Source: JACVRW01 sp963733885 (GTDB taxonomy: Bacteria; Actinomycetota; Thermoleophilia; Solirubrobacterales; Thermoleophilaceae). From it: a stretch of 64,000 nt of DNA. The notes under the pieces are model-generated. The model ran no database searches. It was not told the DNA's origin and saw only the letters and a list, made by a program, of their open reading frames with translations. Shown here piece after piece: positions 1 through 7,832 of this stretch. The position numbers were made by a program, and so were the translations under genes. The DNA is taken from NCBI GenBank assembly GCA_963733885.1, contig CAVTES010000005.1:330227-394226 (forward strand), read 5' to 3'. How positions within the stretch are numbered: the stretch's first letter is position 1; every line of letters starts with the position of its first letter.

Positions 1-1191
1 CGCCGAGCATCCAGCGGCCGGGTTCGCCGTCTCGGGCGTGTCGAGGAACGGGTGGAACGTGTCGAGCGCCGCCATCCGGTACGGCGCGGTCAGGGAGGAC
101 CTGGACGCCGGCTCGCCGCCCCAGGAGTCGGTCAGATCGGACAGCACGATCTTGCCGCTCTGTTCGCAGGGCCGGGTGAAGTCCTCCTCGGTGCCGACGA
201 GCACGTTCCCCCGCTTGATGCCCGAGGCGCGAACCGAGCCGTCCGTCGGACGGCCGGAGTTGTGCATCAGCATAACGGGCTGGGCGGTGCCGCCGACCCC
301 GCCGCCGGCGACCAGCACCGGCTCGAACGGCGTGGCCTTACGCCAGCGGTTCAGGTATGGGTCGCGATGCCGGCCGTCTGTGGCGTAACCGCGGATCCCG
401 CCGCGGCCGCTCACCCACGCGATGCCCTTCTCGTCCTCGTCGACGTCGTGCGAGTAGTCCGTGTACCCGTCGTTGCGCCAGATGTCGACCGGCATGTCGG
501 ACACCTCGGGGCGGGAGGGATTCGTGAGGTCGGTGACCCAGATCGGCCGGCCGTCACCGACGAGGCGAGTGAACGTGTACGGCGCCGGCGCAGACGGGCT
601 CCGGATCGGCCCGAGCCAGAGCTGGTCGCTGCGCCGCGCGGGCCCGCCGGTCCAGATGTACTTGCAGTCCTGGATGCAGCTCGACGTGTGGCCGGACGGC
701 AGCTCGACGAAGTCGCCGATCTGCCTCATATTCTTCGGGTTCTCGTACGAGATGACGTAAAACCCGCTCCTGCAGGCCGGGTTCGAGGTGCTTCCGCCGG
801 CCGGGCAGGCGCCCAGTGGATTGTCCGTGTGGCGCGGATCCAGCGCGCCGATGATCAGCTTGCGGCGCGTGTCGAGCTCCATGTCCTCGTTCTGCCAGTA
901 GCCGTTCGCGGCCAGGTCGGCCGGGATGAATTCGTCGAGCAGCTCCGGGTTCGCCGGATCGCTCACGTCGTAGGTCTTGAAGCCGAAGCGGCCGGTGATG
1001 ACCAGCACCTCGCGGCCCCCGACCCTGTCGAACTTGCCCTCCGTGATGCCGGCCGCGCCATCCACTCGCCCCTCGAACTCCAGGTTGTCCGAGATCGCGG
1101 CTCCCGGTGGCGGGTCGTCTGCCCATGCAGCGGACGGTACGAGCAGCGTCAGCCCCACCACGGCTGTCGCCAATGCCCCTCTCCTACTCAT
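1..1191 (-). CDS. Secreted LVIVD-repeat-like protein, C-terminus cut by window edge
   Basis: The minus-strand frame is open from ATG at 1191 to the window edge (397 codons, no stop), so the C-terminus is missing. The N-terminus is a clear signal peptide: basic start (MSRRG), hydrophobic stretch, and a likely cleavage after SAAWA near residue 24. The mature part has segments of the type YDVSDPANPELLDEF and VTDLTNPSRPEV, the pattern of LVIVD/beta-propeller-like extracellular proteins. Paired Cys (CPAGGSTSNPAC, CIQDC) suggest disulphides. GGAGGG lies just before the start. It resembles the two secreted proteins at 26859-30435. The molecular function is unknown; export is well supported. Confidence 0.75.
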   Translation of the reverse strand, partial: MSRRGALATAVVGLTLLVPSAAWADDPPPGAAISDNLEFEGRVDGAAGITEGKFDRVGGREVLVITGRFGFKTYDVSDPANPELLDEFIPADLAANGYWQNEDMELDTRRKLIIGALDPRHTDNPLGACPAGGSTSNPACRSGFYVISYENPKNMRQIGDFVELPSGHTSSCIQDCKYIWTGGPARRSDQLWLGPIRSPSAPAPYTFTRLVGDGRPIWVTDLTNPSRPEVSDMPVDIWRNDGYTDYSHDVDEDEKGIAWVSGRGGIRGYATDGRHRDPYLNRWRKATPFEPVLVAGGGVGGTAQPVMLMHNSGRPTDGSVRASGIKRGNVLVGTEEDFTRPCEQSGKIVLSDLTDSWGGEPASRSSLTAPYRMAALDTFHPFLDTPETANPAAGCSA

Positions 1192-1517
1192 CTGCCCTCC
1201 CAGGGTGGATGGTGTGGCGAGCGAATCTATCGGGGGCGGCGATTCGATGTCGACCGCATGGGCGACGCGCGGTTGCCCGTCGACGTCCCAGGTCACGTCC
1301 GAGCGGGCTCTCAAGGAAGCCGGTGCGCGCTACCGCTCCGAGGTCTACGAGGGCGCGCGGCACGGATCGATGGCCGACCAGCCCGTCTACCGCGTGCGGC
1401 GTACGCAGGATTGTCACCCGCCGGCCGATGACACGGCAGACGCGATGGTCAAGTATTCCAGCTGATGTCCGCCCGTGTTGCCAGTCGCCCGGCCAGCCTG
1501 AGCGGGTGGGGAGTGTC

Positions 1518-3941
1518 GTGAGGGGCTTCTCGCTCGTGTACGACGGCTTCGACTCGGAGGCCGAGGGACTGCGCGAGGCGCTGACCTCGACGGGGAATGG
1601 CTATCTGTGCACGCGCGGCGCCGCGGAGTGGGAGGACGCCGACGGGGTGCACTATCCCGGCACCTACATCCACGCGGTCTACAACCGAGAGACGACGATC
1701 CTCGGCGGGCTGCCGGTGGTCAACGAGGACCTCGTCAACCTGCCGAACTGGCTTGTGCTCAAGCTGCGGATCGAGGGAGAGGACGCGATCAGGCTTGCGG
1801 ACGTGGAGCTGCTCGCATACCGCCACGAGCTCGACATCCGCCGAGCGACGGTAATCCGGGAGCTCCGCTTCCGCGACCTCGCCGGCCGCGAGACGGCGCT
1901 CCGCAGCCGCCGGTTCGTGAGCATGGCGGACGTCCACCATGCCGGCGTCGAGTGGACCCTGACGCCCGCGAACTGGTCGGGACGCGTCGAGGTCGTGTCG
2001 GCGATAGACGGGCGCGTCACCAACGCCGGCGTCGCGCGCTACGAGCAGCTTGAGGGTCGCCACCTGGATCCGGTCTCCCCGCGGACCTTCGGGCCGGAGG
2101 TGATCGGTCTGAAGGTCCGGACGCGGCAGTCCAACCTGTACATCAGCGAGGGCGCGCGCACCCGCGTGTTCGACGGAAGCGAGCCGCGCGCGGTCGAGCG
2201 CAGCCTCTACCAGACGGAGGACTACGTCCATCAGGTCCTCGCGTTCGACGTCCGCCAGGGGTCAGCGGTGCGGGTGGAGAAGATGGTCACGCTCTTCACC
2301 TCGCGCGACCCCGCGACCAGCGACTCGCTCACTAGGGCCGGGACGTCGGCGGAGCGCTACTCGGCGTTCGACGGATCGTTCGACCGCCATTGCGCGGCGT
2401 GGGACGAGCTGTGGCAGCGCTGCGATGTGCGGGTCCCGCGCGACGATCACGTGCAGCAGCTCCTGCGGCTGCACATCGCTCACATCCTCCAGGTCTGCTC
2501 ACAGCACACCGCCGACATGGACGCCGGCCTGCCTGCGCGCGGCCTCAACGGCGAGGCGTACCGCGGTCATGTCTTCTGGGACGAGCTGTTTGTCTATCCA
2601 TTCCTTAACTTCCGGCTGCCGGAGGTCACCCGGAGCCTGCTGATGTACCGCTACCGGCGTCTGGGCGAGGCGCGCGCCGCCGCGCGCGAGGCGGGGCTTC
2701 GCGGCGCGATGTTCCCTTGGCAGAGCGGCAGCGAGGGCAAGGAGGAGACCCAGCGACTTCACCTCAACCCGCTCTCGGGCCACTGGGAACCCGACCTGAG
2801 CCACAACCAACGGCACGTCGGCGCGGCCATCTTCTACAACATCTGGCACTACTACCAGGCGACCGAGGACCTGGGCTTCCTGCGCGACTACGGAGCCGAG
2901 ATGATGGTCGAGATCGCGCGCTTCTGGGCGTCGATCGCTCGGTTCAACCCCGAGAGCGCGCGCTATGAGATCCACGGCGTAATGGGCCCGGACGAGTTCC
3001 ACGAGAAGTATCCGGACGCCGACGAGGGCGGCCTGCGTAACAACGCGTACACGAACGTCATGGTGGCCTGGCTGTGCGACATCGCGGGCCAGGTGCTCTC
3101 GCTCCTACCGGCCTCACGGTCCGAGGCGCTGCGCGACCGGCTCGATATCACCGACGACGAGCTACGCACCTGGGAGGACATGGGCCGGCGGATGTTCGTG
3201 CCCTTCCACGACGACGGGATCATCAGCCAGTTCGAGGGCTACGAGGACCTCGAGGAGCTCGACTGGGACGCTTACCGCGCCAAGTACGGGAACATCCAGC
3301 GGCTCGACCGGATCCTGCGCGCAGAGGGCGACGATCCGAACCGCTACAAGCTCGCCAAGCAGGCCGACACCGTCATGCTGCTCTTCCTACTCCCCGGCGG
3401 CGAGCTACGCCGGCTGTTCGAGCGGCTGGGCTACGAGTATGACGAGGACACCGCGCGTAGGAACGTCGCGTACTACGACCGGCGCACGTCTCACGGCTCC
3501 ACCCTGAGCCTCATCACGCACGCCGCGGTCCTGGCGGCGCTCGACCCCGTCGGGTCGTGGGAGCGTTTCCTGGTCGCGCTGGAGAGCGACGTCGGCGACG
3601 TCCAGGGCGGGACGACCCGCGAGGGGATCCACATGGGGGTGATGTCGGGGACGCTCGACGTCATCCAGCGCGCCTACGCGGGCACGAACATCCGGGAGGG
3701 CGTCCTGCACTTCACGCCGTGTCTGCCGGGGCCGCTCGCAGGGCTGTCGTTCGCCATGCAGTTCCGCGGGACTCCGATCCTGGTCACGCTGGACGACGGG
3801 CGAGTCACGGTGGCCGTGCATCCGGAAGGCGTGAGCCGGCCGATCCGGGTCGGAGTAGGCGACGAGATCCGCGAGCTCTGCCCCGGCGACGAGTGCACGT
3901 TCGAGACCACGGAGGAGGGAACTCATGTCGAGCGGGTTTGA
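1518..3941 (+). CDS. Glycoside hydrolase family 65 disaccharide phosphorylase (kojibiose/maltose/trehalose phosphorylase type)
   Basis: 807 codons from GTG at 1518. The frame is open further upstream, but family similarity begins at FSLVYDGFDSEAEGLREAL, and a 5' extension would overlap the divergent gene. Family hallmarks: the (alpha/alpha)6-barrel stretch HWEPDLSHNQRHVGAAI, the motif GPDEFHE with the presumed catalytic acid Glu493, and TSHGSTLS, which matches the phosphate-binding loop. Length is usual for GH65 (about 750-800 aa). GH65 enzymes split alpha-linked glucose disaccharides with phosphate to give beta-glucose-1-phosphate. The next gene overlaps by 17 bases and encodes a beta-phosphoglucomutase-type enzyme, which supports a phosphorylase rather than a hydrolase role. 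The exact disaccharide cannot be told from sequence alone. Confidence 0.92.
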   Translation: MRGFSLVYDGFDSEAEGLREALTSTGNGYLCTRGAAEWEDADGVHYPGTYIHAVYNRETTILGGLPVVNEDLVNLPNWLVLKLRIEGEDAIRLADVELLAYRHELDIRRATVIRELRFRDLAGRETALRSRRFVSMADVHHAGVEWTLTPANWSGRVEVVSAIDGRVTNAGVARYEQLEGRHLDPVSPRTFGPEVIGLKVRTRQSNLYISEGARTRVFDGSEPRAVERSLYQTEDYVHQVLAFDVRQGSAVRVEKMVTLFTSRDPATSDSLTRAGTSAERYSAFDGSFDRHCAAWDELWQRCDVRVPRDDHVQQLLRLHIAHILQVCSQHTADMDAGLPARGLNGEAYRGHVFWDELFVYPFLNFRLPEVTRSLLMYRYRRLGEARAAAREAGLRGAMFPWQSGSEGKEETQRLHLNPLSGHWEPDLSHNQRHVGAAIFYNIWHYYQATEDLGFLRDYGAEMMVEIARFWASIARFNPESARYEIHGVMGPDEFHEKYPDADEGGLRNNAYTNVMVAWLCDIAGQVLSLLPASRSEALRDRLDITDDELRTWEDMGRRMFVPFHDDGIISQFEGYEDLEELDWDAYRAKYGNIQRLDRILRAEGDDPNRYKLAKQADTVMLLFLLPGGELRRLFERLGYEYDEDTARRNVAYYDRRTSHGSTLSLITHAAVLAALDPVGSWERFLVALESDVGDVQGGTTREGIHMGVMSGTLDVIQRAYAGTNIREGVLHFTPCLPGPLAGLSFAMQFRGTPILVTLDDGRVTVAVHPEGVSRPIRVGVGDEIRELCPGDECTFETTEEGTHVERV

Positions 3942-4725
3942 GGGAGCGATCTTCGACGTCGACGGCGTGCTCGTCGACTCGCCGCACGAGAAGGCGTGGC
4001 GCGAGTCGCTGCGCGAGCTCATGGAGGGGGAGTGGAGCGACATCCGGGGCCGGACGACGTGGTCGCCCGAGGCCTTCACCTCGCACGTCTACCAGCAGCA
4101 GATGTCGGGCAAGCCGCGCTCGAGCGGAGCGCGCGCGGCCCTGCAGTACTTCCAAGTGCCCGACGACGACTCGCGAGTTGCCGAGTACGCCGACCGCAAA
4201 CAGGCGATGGTGGTCCGGCTCATCGAGGCCGGCGACTTCCGCGCGTATCCCGACGCCCTGCGTTTCATCATTGCGGTCAAGGACGCCGGGATCCGGACGG
4301 CCGCGGCGTCGTCGTCCAAGAACGCGAAGATGTTTCTGCGGCAAATACGGCTCGACACGTTCGCCCAGACGAACGGGATCTCGTCGTCGTCGGTGGGACC
4401 GGACCAGACGCTGCTCGACTTCTTCGACGCCGATGTCTCCGGCAGGGACTTCGCCCACGGAAAGCCGCACCCGGAGATGTTCCTCGCCGCCGGGCGGGAG
4501 CTCGGCGTCGAGCCCGCGCGCGCCTTCGTCATCGAAGACGCGGAGGCGGGCATCCAAGCGGCCAAAGCCGGCGCGATGGGCGGGCTCGGAATCGCCCGAG
4601 CCGACGACGCCGGCCTGCTGGCCGCGGCTCACGCCGACCTGGTGGTCACGACACTCGACGACGTAGACGTGGCTGCGCTGTCGCACGGCCGCCTCGCGAC
4701 GACCGGCGGCACGCTTGCCGGATGA
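3925..4725 (+). CDS. HAD-superfamily hydrolase, beta-phosphoglucomutase type
   Basis: 266 aa from ATG at 3925, preceded by a GGAGGAGG-type ribosome site inside the end of the GH65 gene. Motif I FDVDGVLVDS supplies nucleophile Asp11 and acid/base Asp13. A helical cap follows (about residues 20-110). Later come a Ser/Lys region (AAASSSKNA) and motif IV FVIEDAEAGIQAAKAG. The 17-base overlap with a GH65 phosphorylase is the classic partner arrangement: the phosphorylase makes beta-glucose-1-phosphate and this enzyme converts it to glucose-6-phosphate. The substrate is inferred from context; the HAD fold is clear. Confidence 0.9.
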   Translation: MSSGFEGAIFDVDGVLVDSPHEKAWRESLRELMEGEWSDIRGRTTWSPEAFTSHVYQQQMSGKPRSSGARAALQYFQVPDDDSRVAEYADRKQAMVVRLIEAGDFRAYPDALRFIIAVKDAGIRTAAASSSKNAKMFLRQIRLDTFAQTNGISSSSVGPDQTLLDFFDADVSGRDFAHGKPHPEMFLAAGRELGVEPARAFVIEDAEAGIQAAKAGAMGGLGIARADDAGLLAAAHADLVVTTLDDVDVAALSHGRLATTGGTLAG

Positions 4726-4782
4726 CCCAGCGAAACAACCACCACGCCGAGATCCCGGCCAGCCCGCGAGCGGCGGTTCCGC

Positions 4783-5268
4783 CTAGGCGCCGCTCTCGCA
4801 GCTGTCCTCTGTCGGGTCGACGCCCGGCATCCGATCGAGCAGCACTGCGAGCTGAACGAGCTCCTCGTGGTCATACACCGCGCCCATGAGCTCGCGGATC
4901 TGCCTGGTGTGAGACTTCGTCGCCTCCCGCAGCTTCGCGCGGCCAGCGTTGGTGAGGACCGCGTAGCTCACGCGCCGATCGGTGGCGCAGTGGTCGCGCG
5001 CGACGAAGCCGTCGCGCTCGAGGCCGTCCAGGAGCCGTGTCACCCCACCCGCGGTAAGCAGAAGGCTGTTTGCCAGATCGACACGCCGCATTCGCCGTCC
5101 GGGGGCCCTGGCGAGTTGGAGGAGCGCCTCGTAGGCGTTCATGCTCAGGTCGTGATCGGCGTTCAGCTGGGCGCCGAGTTGGCGGGTCACGGCGATCCCC
5201 GCTCGGACCACGCGTACGAAGGCTTCGATCTCAGCGGAGGTCGTGGGGGTTGTTGCGGGAGAGGTCAT
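4783..5268 (-). CDS. MarR-family transcriptional regulator
   Basis: 161 aa from ATG at 5268 (MTSPATTPTTSAEIEAFV); the frame extends upstream but only into the promoter. Winged-helix core: LSMNAYEALLQLARAPGRRM, then MRRVDLANSLLLTAGGVTRLLDGLERDGFV (recognition helix) and the wing RDHCATDRRVSYAVLT. Helices at both ends would form the dimer. It is divergent from the YceI operon that starts at 5587. Its own -10 (TATACT, minus strand, 5291-5296) is followed at once by the palindrome TTGAGGATTCAA, and related boxes sit at the YceI promoter. Autorepression and control of the YceI operon are inferred. The ligand is unknown; such regulators often respond to phenolic or oxidised compounds. Confidence 0.9.
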   Translation of the reverse strand: MTSPATTPTTSAEIEAFVRVVRAGIAVTRQLGAQLNADHDLSMNAYEALLQLARAPGRRMRRVDLANSLLLTAGGVTRLLDGLERDGFVARDHCATDRRVSYAVLTNAGRAKLREATKSHTRQIRELMGAVYDHEELVQLAVLLDRMPGVDPTEDSCESGA

Positions 5269-5279
5269 CGTAGAATTGG

Positions 5280-5296
5280 TTGAATCCTCAAGTATA
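5280..5296 (-). promoter_or_regulatory. marR promoter -10 and palindromic operator
   Basis: On the minus strand TATACT (5296-5291) is a good -10 hexamer. It is directly followed by the palindrome TTGAGGATTCAA (5291-5280), which would cover the transcription start. Occupancy by the MarR product would block its own transcription. The palindrome shares TTGAGGA..CAA with the box at 5548-5559. Confidence 0.55.
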
Positions 5297-5405
5297 GTCG
5301 GCGGGGCGGCGACCAGTCCAGCCCATGTCCCGAGTGTTCCGCCACGGACGTCCGCTCGCATCGGGGCCCCCCAGGCGTTCCCTAGTCGCGTCCAGCCCGG
5401 TCGGC

Positions 5406-5444
5406 GGACTGGGGGAGACCGACCACGGACTTCTCAGACGAGAT
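5406..5444 (+). repeat. Dispersed hairpin repeat, copy E (degenerate)
   Basis: Begins GGACTGGGGGA and ends in the near-palindrome TCTCAGACGAGA. It is related to copies at 8800-8848, 9566-9602 and 9646-9695. It lies in the YceI leader region, about 75 bases upstream of the proposed promoter. The region 5269-5586 holds nothing else apart from the promoter and operator boxes. Confidence 0.45.
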
Positions 5445-5516
5445 GGCGCGTGGGCTTTGGTGTCCTCAAGGCGTGCGCCACATCGCTCGCCCTCTCGGTA
5501 GTTGAGGCATAGACAG

Positions 5517-5559
5517 TTGACGAAGCAAGGTCTTCTGGGTAAAGTTGTTGAGGACGCAA
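5517..5559 (+). promoter_or_regulatory. Promoter of YceI operon with two TTG-N6-CAA operator boxes
   Basis: A -35 TTGACG (5517-5522) and a -10 TAAAGT (5540-5545) are separated by exactly 17 bases. Box 1 TTGACGAAGCAA (5517-5528) overlaps the -35. Box 2 TTGAGGACGCAA (5548-5559) covers the likely start of transcription, and the two boxes begin 31 bases apart (about three helical turns). Box 2 is nearly the same as the box at the marR promoter. This fits repression by the divergent MarR protein. Confidence 0.6.
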
Positions 5560-5586
5560 GTTCTTTCCAAGCCCGAGAGGATGCAT

Positions 5587-6120
5587 ATGAGCGACCAGAC
5601 CACACAGCAGGCCCTCCCGACCGGGACCTGGACAGCGGACACCATTCACTCGACGGTGGGGTTCGCCGTCCCCTACCTGATGGGGACGTTCCAGGGCACG
5701 TTCTCCGACTACGAGGCTCGGCTCAGCGACGGCGTGCTGCGCGGAACGGCTGAGGTCGGGAGCGTCCAGGCGAAGGACCCCAACCTGGAAGCCCACCTCC
5801 AGAACCCGGACTTCTTCGATGCCGAGCGCTTTCCGCAGCTCGGTTTCGAGGCGCGGGAGGTCAGCCGTTCGGGCGACGACGTGACCATCGCCGGCGAGCT
5901 GACTCTGAAGGGCCATACCGAGCCCGTCGAGATCAAGGGCCACGTCAACGATCCCGCCCTCGATCCCACCGGCGGCGAGCGCTTCGGCCTCCAGCTCGAG
6001 ACCACCGTCGATCGAACGAGGTTCGGCCTCAACTGGAACAACCCGCTCCCGAGCGGCGACCCGTCCCTGGCAAACGACGTGACGATCATCGTCGACCTGC
6101 AGCTGACCCAGGAGTCCTAG
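5587..6120 (+). CDS. YceI-family protein (lipocalin-like, polyisoprenoid/quinone binding)
   Basis: 177 aa from ATG at 5587 (MSDQTTQQALPTG). GAGAGG ends 7 bases before this ATG, whereas the in-frame ATG at 5581 touches it directly, so 5587 is preferred. Family pattern: GTWTADTIHSTVGFAVPYLMG at the start, EAHLQNPDFFDAERFPQLGF in the middle, GELTLKGHTEPVEI near the end; one YceI barrel. No signal peptide is visible, so it is probably cytoplasmic. YceI proteins bind long isoprenoid chains in a barrel; the role here is inferred. First gene of an operon; its stop TAG shares one base with the next GTG. Confidence 0.9.
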   Translation: MSDQTTQQALPTGTWTADTIHSTVGFAVPYLMGTFQGTFSDYEARLSDGVLRGTAEVGSVQAKDPNLEAHLQNPDFFDAERFPQLGFEAREVSRSGDDVTIAGELTLKGHTEPVEIKGHVNDPALDPTGGERFGLQLETTVDRTRFGLNWNNPLPSGDPSLANDVTIIVDLQLTQES

Positions 6121-6680
6121 TGCGGGTGCTCGGCATCAGCGGGAGCCTGCGCCGCGACTCGCACAACACGATGCTGCTCCGGGCGGCCGGCGAGCTCATC
6201 GAAGAGCACGGCGCCGAGTTCGAGATCTTCGACGGCCTCAAGGCGATCCCGCCCTACGACGAGGACGACAACATCGGACACGGCCCCGCCGCCGTCGCCC
6301 ATCTTCGACAGGCGATCGCCGGCGCCGACGCGGTGCTGTTCGCAACCCCCGAGTACAACTCGTCGATCCCGGGCGTGCTCAAGAACGCCGTCGACTGGGT
6401 GTCGCGGCCGCTTGCCGCGAGCCCTCTCCGCAACAAGCCCGTCGCCGTGATCGGGGCCAGCACCGGAATGTTCGGCGCCGTGTGGGCCCAGGCCGAGCTG
6501 CGCAAGGTGCTCGGCGCGACCGGCGCCCGCGTGACCGAGGTCGAGCTGGCCGTGGGGCACGCCCACGAGCACCTCGACCCAGCCCGGGGATTGGCCGACC
6601 CGAGCCAGCAGGAAGCGCTGCTCGACTCGGTGCGGGTGCTGCTCGGCGAGGCCCAGAACGCGGAAATGTTGGCCGTCTGA
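6120..6680 (+). CDS. NADPH-dependent FMN reductase / quinone reductase family
   Basis: 186 aa, flavodoxin-like fold. GTG start at 6120 overlaps the preceding stop by one base. Motifs: GISGSLRRDSHNTMLLRAA binds FMN phosphate, and TPEYNSSIPGVLKNAVDW is the strongly conserved FMN-reductase segment near residues 80-98. The family transfers electrons from NAD(P)H to FMN, quinones, azo dyes or metals. Placed between two YceI genes and downstream of a MarR-controlled promoter, it is probably an antioxidant quinone reductase; that role is inferred from context. Confidence 0.9.
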   Translation: MRVLGISGSLRRDSHNTMLLRAAGELIEEHGAEFEIFDGLKAIPPYDEDDNIGHGPAAVAHLRQAIAGADAVLFATPEYNSSIPGVLKNAVDWVSRPLAASPLRNKPVAVIGASTGMFGAVWAQAELRKVLGATGARVTEVELAVGHAHEHLDPARGLADPSQQEALLDSVRVLLGEAQNAEMLAV

Positions 6681-6681
6681 A

Positions 6682-7290
6682 ATGCCGACTTGGATCTTTG
6701 AGCCGGGGCACACTGCGGTCGAGTTCCGCGCCCGGCACATGATGGTCAGCTGGGTGCGTGGTTTGTTCAAGGACGTCCACGGGCAGCTCGAGCTCGACTG
6801 GGACCGCTACCTCGACGCGACCTTCGCGGGCGAGATTGACGCGACCGGCATCTGGACCGGCGAGCCGGGTCGGGACGCCCACCTGCGTAGCGCCGACTTC
6901 TTCGACGTCGAGAATCACCCCGAGATCAGCTTTAGGGGGCGCTTCAGCGAGCGTATGGCCGAGACCGCATTCAAGGGCGAGGCCGAGGTCACGATCCGCG
7001 GCGTGACACGCACAGTCCCGCTCGACATCGCTTATATCGGCGAGTGGAAGACGCCGTGGTGGGACGGTGACGCGAACAAGGGCGAAATGCCGCGAATCGG
7101 GTTCGAGGCGACCACCAGGATCGACCGGAAGGACTTCGGCGTCTCCTGGCAGGACGAGCTACCCGGGGGCGGGCTTGTCGTGAGCAACGAGATCGACCTC
7201 ACCCTCGACGTCGAAGCGATCAACCTCGACGATCTGGAGCGAACCGGAGCGATCGACTACTACAGGACCCCTGAGGGCACGCCAGGATGA
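6682..7290 (+). CDS. Second YceI-family protein
   Basis: 202 aa from ATG at 6682, one base after the previous stop. It begins WIFEPGHTAVEFRARHMMVSWVRGLF and has EVTIRGVTRTVPLDIAYIG and GFEATTRIDRKDFGVSW, the YceI barrel pattern. It differs clearly from the first YceI copy (5587-6120), so it is not a recent duplicate. No signal peptide. It overlaps the next gene by four bases (ATGA). Two different YceI proteins bracketing a reductase suggest binding of two lipophilic substrates or a heterodimer; this is inference. Confidence 0.9.
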   Translation: MPTWIFEPGHTAVEFRARHMMVSWVRGLFKDVHGQLELDWDRYLDATFAGEIDATGIWTGEPGRDAHLRSADFFDVENHPEISFRGRFSERMAETAFKGEAEVTIRGVTRTVPLDIAYIGEWKTPWWDGDANKGEMPRIGFEATTRIDRKDFGVSWQDELPGGGLVVSNEIDLTLDVEAINLDDLERTGAIDYYRTPEGTPG

Positions 7291-7832
7291 TGGAGATCGA
7301 CATCGCAACGCTCACTCCCCTCGTCGATATCGAGCGCGATCACGTGCGCGGCCCCCCGGGGGCGCCGGTGACGCTGGTCGAGTACGGCGACTTCCAGTGC
7401 CCGTATTGCGGCGACGCCTATCCGGTGGTCCATGAGTTGCTGGCGCACTTCGGCGACCGGCTGCGCTTCGTGTTTCGCCACATGCCGTTGAGCGAGCTCC
7501 ACCCACGGGCCGAGGCGGCGGCCGAGGCCGCCGAGGCCGCCGGTGCTCAGGGCAGGTTCTGGGAGATGCACGATCGCCTGTTCACTCACCAGCAGCAGTT
7601 GAGTGATGAGGATCTGCGCGACCACGCCGAGGCGATCGGGCTCGACATGGAGCGCTTCGAGCGCGAGCTTCGGGAGCGGCGCCACGCCGCCCGTGTGGCC
7701 GAGGACTACCGAAGCGGCGAGCGGAGTGGCACCCCGAGCACGCCGCGGTTCTTCGTCAACGGCTTCATCCACCTCGGTTCGCCGAGCCGGGCGGAGCTGG
7801 AGGCGGCCATCTCAGCCGAGCTTGTCCCCTGA
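7287..7832 (+). CDS. DsbA-like thioredoxin-fold protein (cytoplasmic)
   Basis: 181 aa; ATG at 7287 overlaps the previous stop (an ATG also sits at 7290). Active site CPYC (Cys38, Cys41) in LVEYGDFQCPYCGDAY, a helical insertion (about residues 65-145), and the cis-Pro loop TPRFFVNG. No signal peptide or lipobox is visible, unlike true periplasmic DsbA, so it is probably a cytosolic disulphide reductase or isomerase. Last gene of the MarR-linked operon. Its last 68 bases overlap the 3' end of the gene on the other strand. Confidence 0.9.
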   Translation: MMEIDIATLTPLVDIERDHVRGPPGAPVTLVEYGDFQCPYCGDAYPVVHELLAHFGDRLRFVFRHMPLSELHPRAEAAAEAAEAAGAQGRFWEMHDRLFTHQQQLSDEDLRDHAEAIGLDMERFERELRERRHAARVAEDYRSGERSGTPSTPRFFVNGFIHLGSPSRAELEAAISAELVP

